A stretch of DNA of 64,000 bases from Kitasatospora terrestris (GTDB lineage: Bacteria > Actinomycetota > Actinomycetes > Streptomycetales > Streptomycetaceae), in NCBI RefSeq assembly GCF_039542905.1, contig NZ_BAABIS010000001.1, forward strand, positions 7,316,001-7,380,000, read 5' to 3'. Below are positions 50,667 to 58,557 of the stretch, piece by piece. The translations under genes and the position numbers were made by a program. The notes below the pieces were generated by a model that was given only the letters and a program-made list of their open reading frames with translations, had not been told where the DNA came from and did not search any database. Numbering within the stretch: position 1 is the first letter of the stretch; every line of letters begins with the position of its first letter.

Positions 50667-51470
50667 TCAGAGCTTGGGGTCGAAGACCGCCGTGACGGGC
50701 GCGTGGTCGGACCAGCGCTCGGCGTGGGTGGCGGCGCGCTCGACGAAGGCCTCGGTGGCGCGGGCGGCGAGGCCGGGGCTGGCCATGAGGTAGTCGATGC
50801 GCCAGCCGGCGTCGTTGTCGAAGGCGCGGCCGCGGTAGGACCACCAGGAGTAGGGGCCCTCCTGGTCGGGGTTGAGCTGTCGGACGACGTCGACGTAGCC
50901 GGCCTCGTCGAGGACGCGGCCGAACCAGGCGCGCTCCTCGGGGAGGAAGCCGGCCTTCTTCTGGTTGGCCTTCCAGTTCTTGAGGTCGGCCTCGCGGTGG
51001 GCGATGTTCCAGTCGCCGCAGACCACGACCTCGCGGCCCTCCTCGGCCGACCGGGTGCGCAGCTCGGCGAGGTGGACGAGGAATTCCGCCATGAAGCGTT
51101 CCTTCTCGTCCTGGCGTTCGGTGCCGACCTCGCCGGAGGGGAGGTACAGGCTGGCCACGGTCAGACCGGGGAGGTCGATTTCGGCATATCTGCCCGAATT
51201 GTCGAATTCGGCGGACCCGAAGCCGATCTGCCGGCGCTCCGGCTCGCGGCGGGAGAGCACGGCCACGCCGGCCCGCCCCTTCGCGGCGGCGGGCGCCCAG
51301 ACCGCGTGCCAGCCCTCCATCCCCGCCAGCACCTCGGCGAACTGCCCGACCTCCGCCCGTACCTCCTGGAGGCACACCACCTCGGACTTGGTGGCGGCGA
51401 GCCACTCGAGGAAGCCCTTCTTGGCGGCCGCACGGATGCCGTTCACGTTCACGCTGGTAACCCTGGTCAC
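50667..51470 (-). CDS. xth: Exodeoxyribonuclease III (AP endonuclease)
   Basis: A 267-residue XthA-type enzyme of the endonuclease/exonuclease/phosphatase superfamily. Motifs are SVNVNGIRAA, CLQEVRAE with the metal-binding Glu, SLYLPSG, CGDWNIAH, and the C-terminal WSDHAPV. GTG 51470 is taken as start. It acts in base excision repair at abasic sites. It is divergent from a GntR regulator gene with a 193-bp spacer. Confidence 0.93.
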   Translation of the reverse strand: MTRVTSVNVNGIRAAAKKGFLEWLAATKSEVVCLQEVRAEVGQFAEVLAGMEGWHAVWAPAAAKGRAGVAVLSRREPERRQIGFGSAEFDNSGRYAEIDLPGLTVASLYLPSGEVGTERQDEKERFMAEFLVHLAELRTRSAEEGREVVVCGDWNIAHREADLKNWKANQKKAGFLPEERAWFGRVLDEAGYVDVVRQLNPDQEGPYSWWSYRGRAFDNDAGWRIDYLMASPGLAARATEAFVERAATHAERWSDHAPVTAVFDPKL

Positions 51471-51509
51471 CCAGCGAGGGTACCCGGCGTTCGCCGCGAG
51501 TCCGGCCAC

Positions 51510-51559
51510 TGGTCTTGACGTCATTGGTCTTGACCATCTCCGCCGCCACCCCCTAGGGT
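51510..51559 (+). promoter_or_regulatory. Direct repeat and predicted promoter of the GntR gene
   Basis: TTGACC (51530-51535) and TAGGGT (51554-51559) are 18 nt apart, a strong vegetative promoter pointing at the GntR gene. A direct repeat TGGTCTTGAC occurs at 51510-51519 and 51525-51534 (15-bp period) with its second copy embracing the -35 box, suggesting activator or autoregulator binding. Confidence 0.6.
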
Positions 51560-51575
51560 CACTTACTGCAAAGAC

Positions 51576-51586
51576 CTTTAATAAAG
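51576..51586. promoter_or_regulatory. CTTTAATAAAG palindrome, candidate GntR operator
   Basis: An 11-bp perfect palindrome in the predicted leader of the GntR gene, in an AT-rich island about 17 bp downstream of the -10 box. GntR proteins often bind palindromes near their own promoters, so autoregulation is plausible. Confidence 0.4.
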
Positions 51587-51663
51587 AAGGACGGATAAAG
51601 CCCGCCCTCCCCACCTGCCGAAACGGGGGAGCCGGGCGGCCGCCTTTCAGGGTGGAGGACACG

Positions 51664-52434
51664 GTGGGGCAAGGACAGCTCACGGCAGTACCGGAGCCGA
51701 AGTACTGGCACCTGCGTACGGTGCTGGTGCGCACCATCGACTCGGAGTTCTCCACCGGCCAGGTCCTGCCGAACGAGCGTGAGCTCGCCGCCCGCTTCGG
51801 CGTGGCCCGGGCCACCCTGCGCCAGGCCCTCGACCAGCTGGAGCTGGAGGGCCGGCTGGTCCGCCGCCGCGGCATCGGCACGCTGATCGCCGCCCCGCGG
51901 GTCGGCGTCCCCGTCAACGGGCGGGAGGCGAGCTGGCCGGGCTCGGCGCGCAGCCAGGCCTGGCGGATCGTCGACTGCGTGACCTCCCCCGCCTCCGCGC
52001 AGCTGGCCCGCGCGCTCGGCGTGGCCGAGGGCGCGCCGGTGCACACCCTGCGCCGCCTGCGCCTGGTCCAGGGCGTCACCATGGCCACCGAGTCGCTGCA
52101 CGTGCCGGCCGCCGCGCTGCCGCACCTCGCCGAGTTCGCCGCCGAGAGCGACCGGGCCCGCGCGATGCTGCGCCAGCTGGAGCGGCTCGGCATCGACGGC
52201 GAGTCCCGCTCGGTCGAGCTGGGCGTCGCCGAGGCCGACTCGGCCGCGCTGCTGGAGCGCCCCCCGGGCACCCCGGTGCTGGTGGTCACCACTCAGTACG
52301 CCGCGAGTGGCAGGCTCGCCGCGCTGGCCGTCTCCACCTACCGCGCCGACACCTGCAAGCTGACCTTCGGTGAGACCGGCCTGGTCGAGGTCACCCCGGT
52401 CCAGTCCGACGTCCCGGTCCGCTCCGCCTCCTGA
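51664..52434 (+). CDS. GntR/HutC family transcriptional regulator
   Basis: A 256-residue regulator. The winged-helix DNA-binding domain (residues 25-80) contains GQVLPNERELAARFGVARATLRQALDQL, and the UTRA effector domain fills the rest (VHTLRRLRLVQGVTMATESLHV). GTG 51664 is chosen because GGAGG stands 5 nt ahead. The effector is probably a sugar phosphate or related ligand by family, but the target genes are unknown. A strong bidirectional terminator follows. Confidence 0.9.
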   Translation: MGQGQLTAVPEPKYWHLRTVLVRTIDSEFSTGQVLPNERELAARFGVARATLRQALDQLELEGRLVRRRGIGTLIAAPRVGVPVNGREASWPGSARSQAWRIVDCVTSPASAQLARALGVAEGAPVHTLRRLRLVQGVTMATESLHVPAAALPHLAEFAAESDRARAMLRQLERLGIDGESRSVELGVAEADSAALLERPPGTPVLVVTTQYAASGRLAALAVSTYRADTCKLTFGETGLVEVTPVQSDVPVRSAS

Positions 52435-52460
52435 GCGCGGCCGAAGGACGACAGGCAGAG

Positions 52461-52499
52461 CGGAGGGCCCGTGCGCACCCGGTGCGCACGGGCCCTCCG
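52461..52499. terminator. Bidirectional intrinsic terminator hairpin
   Basis: A perfect 19-bp inverted repeat (52461-52479 with 52481-52499, one base between) lying between the convergent GntR and ROK genes. The RNA would form a very stable GC hairpin in either direction. There is no U tract, as is usual in Streptomyces. Confidence 0.85.
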
Positions 52500-52515
52500 G
52501 CGTTCCCGGGTGCCG

Positions 52516-53670
52516 CTACCGCGCCGGTGGGGGGTCGACGGCGAAGAGCTGTTCCTCGACGTGGTCGAGGGCGACGCGCAGGGCGCCCATCGCGACGACC
52601 TCGGAGCCGAGGGCGGCGAGGGCGACCTCGGGGGCGCGCAGGGTGTAGAGCGAGAGCTGCTCGCGCAGCGGTTCGAGGACGCCGTCGAGGCCGGCGGCCC
52701 AGCCGCCGACGACGACCAGTTCGGGGTCGAGGGCGAGGACCAGCGCGGTCACGTCGTGCACCAGGCGGCGCAGGAAGCGGTCGGTGGCGACCTGGGCGAC
52801 CTCGTCGCCCTCGCGGGCGAGCCGCAGCACCCGGGCGACGGCGGCCTCGTCCAGCGGGTCGAGCGGCTTGCCGGTGGTGGAGAGCAGCCGCTCCGGGGTG
52901 GCCTCCTGGCCCAGCAGGTGCAGCGCGCCGATCTCGCCGGCCGCGCCGCCGAAGCCGCGGTGCAGCCGCCCGCCGATCAGCGAACCGGCGCCGGGGCTGA
53001 GTCCGGCCATGACGAAGACGATGTCGTCCTTGCCGACCGCCGCGCCCTTCCACTGTTCGGCGATGGCGGCGAGGTTGGCGTCGTTCTCGATCACCACGGG
53101 GCAGCGGAAGGAGCGGCGCAGCCGGGCGCCGAGGTCCAGGCCGGTCCAGCCGGGGATCGCGGTGCCGAGCTTGACGGTGCCGTCCCGGTCGACGATGCCG
53201 GGGGTGCCGACGGCGACCGACCAGAGGTTGTCGCGCGAGACGCCGGCCTTGCGCAGCACCTCGACGACGGTGGTGCGGACCAGGCCGAGCCGCTCCTCGG
53301 CGTCGAGGGTCTCGTCGACCTGCTTGGCGTGGCTGCCGAGCAGCTCGCCGGTGAGGTCGGCGAGGATGACCCGGATGTCGTGGACCCCTATTTCGATGCC
53401 GAGCACGTGCCCGGCCTCGGCCCGGAAGCGGAACCAGCGGGCCGGCCGTCCGCGCTGACGCCCCGACTCCTGCGCCTGGTCCACCTCGGCGACCAGACCG
53501 GACTGCACCAGGCCCTCGATCACACCCTCGACCGTGGGGCGGGACAGCCCGGTGTCGCCGACCAGCTGGGTGAGGGTGAGCGACTGCCCGTCGCGCAGCG
53601 CCCGCAGGGTGACCGCCGCGTTGATCCGCCGCAGCAGCGAGGAGTCCCCTCCGGTGAGCCGATCCGCCAA
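52516..53670 (-). CDS. ROK family transcriptional regulator
   Basis: A 384-residue NagC/XylR-type regulator. An N-terminal winged helix (residues 15-70, LVGDTGLSRPTVEGVIEGL) is joined to a ROK sugar-kinase-like domain (LGIEIG phosphate motif, VGTPGIVD, IENDANLAAIAEQ, GFGGAAGEIG). The Cys-rich zinc motif of active ROK kinases is absent, so it is a repressor rather than a kinase. The start is a TTG at 53670 with GAAGGG ahead. The inducer is probably a sugar; the regulon is not visible. Confidence 0.9.
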   Translation of the reverse strand: MADRLTGGDSSLLRRINAAVTLRALRDGQSLTLTQLVGDTGLSRPTVEGVIEGLVQSGLVAEVDQAQESGRQRGRPARWFRFRAEAGHVLGIEIGVHDIRVILADLTGELLGSHAKQVDETLDAEERLGLVRTTVVEVLRKAGVSRDNLWSVAVGTPGIVDRDGTVKLGTAIPGWTGLDLGARLRRSFRCPVVIENDANLAAIAEQWKGAAVGKDDIVFVMAGLSPGAGSLIGGRLHRGFGGAAGEIGALHLLGQEATPERLLSTTGKPLDPLDEAAVARVLRLAREGDEVAQVATDRFLRRLVHDVTALVLALDPELVVVGGWAAGLDGVLEPLREQLSLYTLRAPEVALAALGSEVVAMGALRVALDHVEEQLFAVDPPPAR

Positions 53671-53972
53671 GTCGCTGCCCTTCCGCGTTCGCGCGACTGC
53701 CCTGGCGCGCGGTGCCGAGTACGCGGGCCACCGGTACGGCGGATCGCCGCCGCCGGCCGCCCGGGAGTGCTGAGCCGCCCGACGGCACGGCGCGGTGGCG
53801 CGCCGCGACCGGGGGACACCTGGCGGATGCTACTCGCGCGTCTGCGCGGCCGCGAGCATTTCCGCAGCTCATAACGGCTTCGGTATCGAAACGGTACGTG
53901 ATCCGTGACCGTGAGCTGCGAGGCGCGACGTCATGGCCGCCGGGCGCTGTCCGCTACCTCTATGCTGCGGGC
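53671..53972. other. Divergent intergenic region between ROK and methyltransferase genes
   Basis: 302 bp without a gene. Beyond the SD of the ROK gene I see no clear promoter. TATGCT at about 53961-53966 lies 7 nt before the methyltransferase ATG and could be a -10 of a leaderless transcript. Confidence 0.4.
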
Positions 53973-54656
53973 ATGCCGAACGCGACGAGGGTCCGTCAGC
54001 CGTCCGACACCGCCGCGGATGCGGCGTTCGTCCGGGCCCACACCCAGGTCCAGCCGGTGCCGTTCGTGCCGGAGGTCCGCCTGCACATGGCCGAGGACGC
54101 CATCGCGCTGTGGGAGACCACCGAGACCGCGCGGGGCGAGATCGGCATGCCGCCGCCGTTCTGGGCGTTCGCCTGGGCCGGCGGGGTCGGGGTCGCCCGG
54201 TACGTGCTGGACCATCCCGAACTGGTCGCCGGCCGTACGGTCCTGGACCTGGCGGCGGGCTCCGGCCTGGTCGGGGTCGCGGCGGCGCTGCGCGGGGCGA
54301 GCTCGGTGCGGGCCGCCGAGATCGACGCGTACGCGGTGACCGCGATCGGCATCAACGCGGAGCTGAACGGCGTCCGGATCTCGGCCGCCGTGGAGGACCT
54401 GCTGGACGGTGACGGCGGCCCGGCCGAGGTGGTGCTCGCCGGGGACGTCTTCTACGAGCGCGCGATGGCCGCCCGCTTCCTCCCCTTCCTGGAGCGGGCC
54501 CGCGCCCGCGGCGCCGAGGTCGTCGTCGGCGATCCGGGCCGCCGCTACCTCCCGCGCGAGCGCTTCACCGCCCTCGCCGCCTACGACGTCCCCGTGGTCG
54601 CCGACCTGGAGGACGCCGCCCGCAAGACGACCACCGTCTGGCGTCTCGCCGGCTGA
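53973..54656 (+). CDS. Class I SAM-dependent methyltransferase (ETFB lysine methyltransferase-like)
   Basis: A 227-residue methyltransferase. Motif I is VLDLAAGSGLVGVAAAL; motif II AAEIDAYAV; the motif IV position reads VLAGDVFYE, resembling the lysine methyltransferase 16/20 group. The N-terminal PPPFWAFAWAGGVGVARYVLDH is typical. ATG 53973 has no clear SD but follows a -10-like box, so the mRNA may be leaderless. The substrate is likely a protein lysine, unproved. Confidence 0.85.
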   Translation: MPNATRVRQPSDTAADAAFVRAHTQVQPVPFVPEVRLHMAEDAIALWETTETARGEIGMPPPFWAFAWAGGVGVARYVLDHPELVAGRTVLDLAAGSGLVGVAAALRGASSVRAAEIDAYAVTAIGINAELNGVRISAAVEDLLDGDGGPAEVVLAGDVFYERAMAARFLPFLERARARGAEVVVGDPGRRYLPRERFTALAAYDVPVVADLEDAARKTTTVWRLAG

Positions 54657-54676
54657 CCACGAGGAGGTCCCGCCCG

Positions 54677-55297
54677 ATGGCGGCGTACGACGTCAAGCGC
54701 GAGCAGAAGGAGCTCTACGCGCCCGGGAACACCGCCTGGGCCGTGATCGACGTGCCCGAGCAGCAGTTCCTCGCGGTCGACGGCACCGGCAACCCGAACA
54801 CCGCGCCCGCGTACACCGCGGCGGTCGAGGCGCTCTACGCGGTCGCGTACACCGTGAAGTTCGCGGCGAAGCGCACCGGGGGCGGCGACTTCGTGGTCCC
54901 CCCGCTGGAGGGCCTGTGGTGGGCGGAGCGGTACGAGGCGTTCACCACCGGTGCCAAGGACAGCTGGAACTGGACCATGCTCATCTGCATGCCGCCCTGG
55001 ATCGACGAACGGACGATCGAGGACGCCCGGGAGACCGCGCTGGCCAGGAAGAAGAACCCGGCGATCGCCCTGGTCCGGCACCTCACCCTGCACGAGGGCC
55101 CCAGCGCGCAGGTGCTGCACACCGGCTCGTACGACGACGAGGCGCCGCTGCTGCACGAACTCCACCACCGCTACCTCGCCGCCAACGGCCTGCGGCCGAC
55201 CGGCCGGCACCACGAGATCTACCTCGGCGACCCCCGCCGCACCGCGCCCGAGAAGCTGCGGACCGTGCTGCGCCAGCCCGTCGAGCCCCTCGGGTAG
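54677..55297 (+). CDS. GyrI-like small molecule-binding domain protein
   Basis: A 206-residue standalone GyrI-like (SOUL/BacR-type effector) protein, with FLAVDGTGNPNTAPAYTAAVEALYAVAYTVKF and WNWTMLICMPPWIDE as family landmarks. GGAGG precedes the ATG 20 bp after the methyltransferase stop, so the genes are probably co-transcribed. Such proteins bind or hydrolyse hydrophobic compounds; some are cyclopropanoid hydrolases. No DNA-binding domain is present. Confidence 0.88.
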   Translation: MAAYDVKREQKELYAPGNTAWAVIDVPEQQFLAVDGTGNPNTAPAYTAAVEALYAVAYTVKFAAKRTGGGDFVVPPLEGLWWAERYEAFTTGAKDSWNWTMLICMPPWIDERTIEDARETALARKKNPAIALVRHLTLHEGPSAQVLHTGSYDDEAPLLHELHHRYLAANGLRPTGRHHEIYLGDPRRTAPEKLRTVLRQPVEPLG

Positions 55298-55366
55298 ACC
55301 GAGCCGGGTGTCTCGCGGAGCGGAATTGCGCGCGGGCCCGGCCGGCCGGGTGTTTGGCTGCCGGTC

Positions 55367-55789
55367 ATGAGCGAACCGCGGATCAGGACCGCCACCCTCG
55401 ACGACGTGCACCCCGTCCTCGCCTTCTGGAAGGAGGCGGCCGAGGGCACGTCCATCACCGACGACGTGGACGGCGTGACCCGGCTGATCGAGCGCGACCC
55501 GCAGGCGCTGATCCTCGCCGAGCTCGACGGCCTGCTGGTCGGCTCGGTGATCGCCGGGTACGACGGCTGGCGCTGCTCGCTCTACCGGCTGGCCGTCCTG
55601 CCCGCGCACCGGCGGCAGGGCCTCGCGGGCGCGCTGCTGCGGGCGGCGGAGGACCGCTTCGCGGCGGTGGGCGGGCGCCGCGCCGACGCGATGGTGCTGG
55701 AGTCGAACGAGCGCGCGCAGCACGCCTGGACCTCGGCCGGCTACGTCCGCGAGACCCGCTGGCGCCGCTGGGTGAAGTCCTTCCGCTGA
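55367..55789 (+). CDS. GNAT family N-acetyltransferase
   Basis: A 140-residue GNAT. The acetyl-CoA site is RLAVLPAHRRQGLAGALL, the conserved motif A, with the earlier VIAGYDGWR strand and the C-terminal LESNERAQHAWTSAGY helix-strand. ATG 55367. Substrate unknown. A GC hairpin just downstream separates it from the convergent gene. Confidence 0.92.
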   Translation: MSEPRIRTATLDDVHPVLAFWKEAAEGTSITDDVDGVTRLIERDPQALILAELDGLLVGSVIAGYDGWRCSLYRLAVLPAHRRQGLAGALLRAAEDRFAAVGGRRADAMVLESNERAQHAWTSAGYVRETRWRRWVKSFR

Positions 55790-55801
55790 CGGCCGGGCCG
55801 G

Positions 55802-55826
55802 CCGGGCGCCCGCCGGGGGCGCCCGG
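55802..55826. terminator. Bidirectional terminator hairpin
   Basis: CCGGGCGCCC (55802-55811) pairs perfectly with 55817-55826 across a 5-nt loop, exactly in the gap between the convergent GNAT and enoyl-reductase-like genes. Confidence 0.7.
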
Positions 55827-57025
55827 TCAGCGGCCGGGGGCGCCGGTGGGCGGGGCGGGGAGCACGGTGAAGCGCAGCCCGGCCGCGGTGAGCCGCTCGA
55901 TCAGCGCCGGACCCATCGCGGTGGCGGTGGTCACCTGGCCGGCGGTGGGCGGGAGTTCGTCGAAGGCCAGGCAGAGCGCGGACTCGGCGAGCATCTTCGC
56001 CGTCTCGCCGTAGCCCGGGTCGCCGCCGGACACCTCGGTCCACACCCGCTGCCCGTCGCTCTCGCCGACGAACCGGACGGTGAACCAGGAACGGGCCCGC
56101 CGCCGCTCGTCCGGGCCCTGGCCCGGCCGGTGCAGCACGCTCACCGCCCGCCGCAGGGCCGGGAGTTGGGCGGCCAGGGCGAGCAGGACCACGCCGAGGG
56201 CGCCGACCACCGCGACCGGCAGGTGCTTGACGGCGGCGAAGTGCCCGTAGCGGAAGTCCGGGCCGTACGCGGGCAGCGCGGCCGCGGAACGGGCCACCAC
56301 CTGCGGGTCGATCGCGGGCATCGGCACGATCCACGCCCGGGCGTCGCGGGAGCGGCGCGGCAGCCCGTACTCGATCCGCACCCGGCGCTCCAGCGGCTGC
56401 GGCTCGACCGCGCGCCGGCGCCGCGCGGCCTCCAGCATGCCGCGCGGCCGGACATCGCGGCCAGCGCGGAGGCCAGCGTCCCGCCGGACGGCGAGCCGCC
56501 GGCGCGCACGAAGCCCTGGAGCGAGATCGGCGAACCCTTCGGCAGGTGCCCGACGGTGAACAGCGCGCCCAGGTCGTGGGGCACCGAGTCGAAGCCGCAC
56601 GCGTGCACCAGCCGGGCGCCGGACTCCACCGCCCGCGCGTGGTGCTTCACGTACATCAGGTCGACGAACTCCGGCTCGCCGGTGAGGTCCACGTAGTCGG
56701 TGCCGGCCTCCGCGCACGCGGCGACCAGCGGCTCGCCGTACCGGATGTACGGACCGACCGTGGAGATCACCACCCGGGCCTGCCCGGCGACCTCGCGCAG
56801 CGACGCCGGATCGGACGCGTCCGCCGTCAGCAGCGGCAGATCGGCGCACGCCGGGTCGATCGCCGCCAGCCGCCCGCGCACCGCCGCCAGCTTGGCCGGG
56901 TTGCGGCCCGCCAGCGCCCACCGGCAGCCGGCCGGCGCGTGCCGCGCCAGGTACTCGGCGGTCAGCCCGCCGGTGAAGCCGGTCGCGCCGAACAGGACGA
57001 GGTCGTACGGGCGCTGCGCGGGCAT
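55827..57025 (-). pseudogene. Trans-acting enoyl reductase / saccharopine dehydrogenase-like gene with a one-base frameshift
   Basis: The 5' part from ATG 57025 (PYDLVLFGATGFTGGLTAEYL, GRNPAKL, GPYIRYGEPLVAACAEAGTDYVDLTGE) and the 3' part ending at 55827 (AVEPQPLERRVR, IDPQVVARSAAALPAYGPDF, SGGDPGYGETAKML) together make one complete protein of the saccharopine dehydrogenase/trans-acting enoyl reductase family, about 400 residues. They are in different frames. The break is at about 56440-56460, in a CGCGCGGC tract where one added G would give SGRGGMLEAAR and restore the frame. Either the gene is recently inactivated or a base was lost in sequencing. Confidence 0.8.
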
Positions 57026-57146
57026 GCCGATCCCTACTGGCCGGTAATGGGTGAAGGCCACGCTAGAGAGCCGGTGGCGGGGTGTCAACGGCCCTGCCGG
57101 ACGGGCGGCGGTGACGGCGGCTCGGCTCCGATCGGCTCGGCTGGGC

Positions 57147-57608
57147 TCAGGCGACGGTGAGGGTGCCCTTCATCGTCGGGTGGATGCTGCACGTGTACGG
57201 GTAGTCGCCCGGCTGCGTCGGCGCGGTGATCTCCACGGACTTGCCGGTGGTGAGGATCCCGGTGTCGAAGCCACCTCCCCCGGACGCCGTCGCGGTGAGC
57301 GTGTGGGACTCCGAGTCCTGGTTGGTCACCACGATCCGGGTGCCCGGGGCGACGATCAGCGGGGTCGGGCTGAAGGCGAAGTCCTTGATCGTGACGGTGA
57401 CGGTGCCGGTGGTCACCGTGGGGGACGGCGACCCGGACGCCGCCGTGGTGGCCGACGGCGACGGAGCGTTCGAGTCGCCGCTGGAGCAGGCGGCGAGCAC
57501 GGCGGCCGCGAGAGCGCCGCCGGCGCCGAACAGGACACCGCGCCGGGTCGGGCCGACGGCGGTCCGGGCGGCGGCGGACGGGGCGGCAAGCGGAGGGCGG
57601 GAGTTCAT
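57147..57608 (-). CDS. Cupredoxin domain lipoprotein
   Basis: A 153-residue exported copper protein. An RR-containing signal (TRRGVLFGAGGALAAAVLAAC) ends in a lipobox with Cys41. A Ser/Thr/Pro-rich spacer (43-70) leads to a single cupredoxin domain with copper ligands His102 (SHTLTA), Cys140, His143 and Met146 (YTCSIHPTMKG). It resembles Streptomyces plastocyanin-like electron carriers. The ATG is at 57608. Standalone on the minus strand between the enoyl reductase and bioD. Confidence 0.92.
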   Translation of the reverse strand: MNSRPPLAAPSAAARTAVGPTRRGVLFGAGGALAAAVLAACSSGDSNAPSPSATTAASGSPSPTVTTGTVTVTIKDFAFSPTPLIVAPGTRIVVTNQDSESHTLTATASGGGGFDTGILTTGKSVEITAPTQPGDYPYTCSIHPTMKGTLTVA

Positions 57609-57670
57609 CCCGCCAGGATCCGCCGCGCCCGGCCGGTGCGGCCGGTGCACACGCGGTGCCCGCCGCGGAC

Positions 57671-58414
57671 TCACCCGACCGGGTGAGCACCCGGGGCGTG
57701 CCGGGCGGCGAACGCCGCCGCGTCCCACGCGCCGCCGAGCGCGGGCGCGAGCGAGGCCCGGGCCACCGCGTGGAACGGCGCCCCGCCCTCGGCCGCCGAA
57801 CCGGCCGGCAGCGCCCCGAGCAGCGGCACCTCCGCCGCCGCGGGCAGATCGGCCAGGTTGCAGCGGGCCGCCAGATCGGCGTCCTCGGGCCAGCTGCCGA
57901 TCACCACGCCGCGGGTGCGCAGTCCGCGGGCGCGCAGTGCCTCCAGGGTCAGCGCGGTCGAGTTCAGGGTGCCCAGGCCCGCGGCGACCACCACCAGGAA
58001 CTCGACGTCCACGCCGAGCGCGAGGGTCGCCGCCGCCATCTCGGCCAGCCCCCGGCCCTGTTCGTCGTAGCGGACCAGCAGGCCGCCGGCGCCCTCCACC
58101 AGGACGGTGGCGTGCTCGGCGGCGAGGCCGGCGACCGCCTTCGCGACCGCGTCCGGGCCTAGCGTGGGCAGGCCGGAACGGCGGGCGGCCGTGTCGGGGG
58201 CCAGCGGCTCGGGGTAGCGGGCGAGTTCGGCGGTCGCCACGTGCGGGCCGGCCAGCCGGACCACCTCGGCGGCGTCGCCCGGCTCGCCGACCGCGACGCC
58301 GGTCTGCCCCGGCTTCAGCACGGCCACCGACGGCCCCGCCAGCGCGGCCACCGCCGCGGTCACCACGGTCTTCCCGACCTCGGTCCCGGTCCCGGTGATG
58401 AAGAGGACGGACAC
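57671..58414 (-). CDS. bioD: Dethiobiotin synthetase
   Basis: A 247-residue BioD that closes the ureido ring of dethiobiotin using ATP and CO2. P-loop GTGTEVGKT, LKPGQTGV with the substrate Lys, and VEGAGGLLV are diagnostic. Start GTG 58414 with AAGGAA ahead. It is the last gene of bioB-bioA-bioD on the minus strand, separated from bioA by 143 bp of hairpin-forming sequence. Confidence 0.95.
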   Translation of the reverse strand: MSVLFITGTGTEVGKTVVTAAVAALAGPSVAVLKPGQTGVAVGEPGDAAEVVRLAGPHVATAELARYPEPLAPDTAARRSGLPTLGPDAVAKAVAGLAAEHATVLVEGAGGLLVRYDEQGRGLAEMAAATLALGVDVEFLVVVAAGLGTLNSTALTLEALRARGLRTRGVVIGSWPEDADLAARCNLADLPAAAEVPLLGALPAGSAAEGGAPFHAVARASLAPALGGAWDAAAFAARHAPGAHPVG

Positions 58415-58478
58415 AGGGGGTTCCTTTCGAACGGCGGGAGATGTCATCGGGGGCTCGGGGAACCGCGACGCCGACCAC

Positions 58479-58535
58479 GGGGTTGGCCAACAGCGCTGGT
58501 GCGGCCAACCCCGGGGTTGCCTCCGGCCGGGAGGT
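58479..58535. repeat. Overlapping palindromes between bioA and bioD
   Basis: GGGGTTGGCC (58479-58488) pairs perfectly with GGCCAACCCC (58503-58512). The latter's CAACCCC also forms a perfect palindrome with GGGGTTG (58506-58519). A third hairpin, CCTCC/GGAGG, lies at 58521-58535. The first two structures exclude one another. The right part resembles the palindromic intergenic repeats scattered in Streptomyces; alternatively it is an attenuator limiting bioD. Confidence 0.7.
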
Positions 58536-58557
58536 ACCCCCACGCGCCCCCGAAAAG

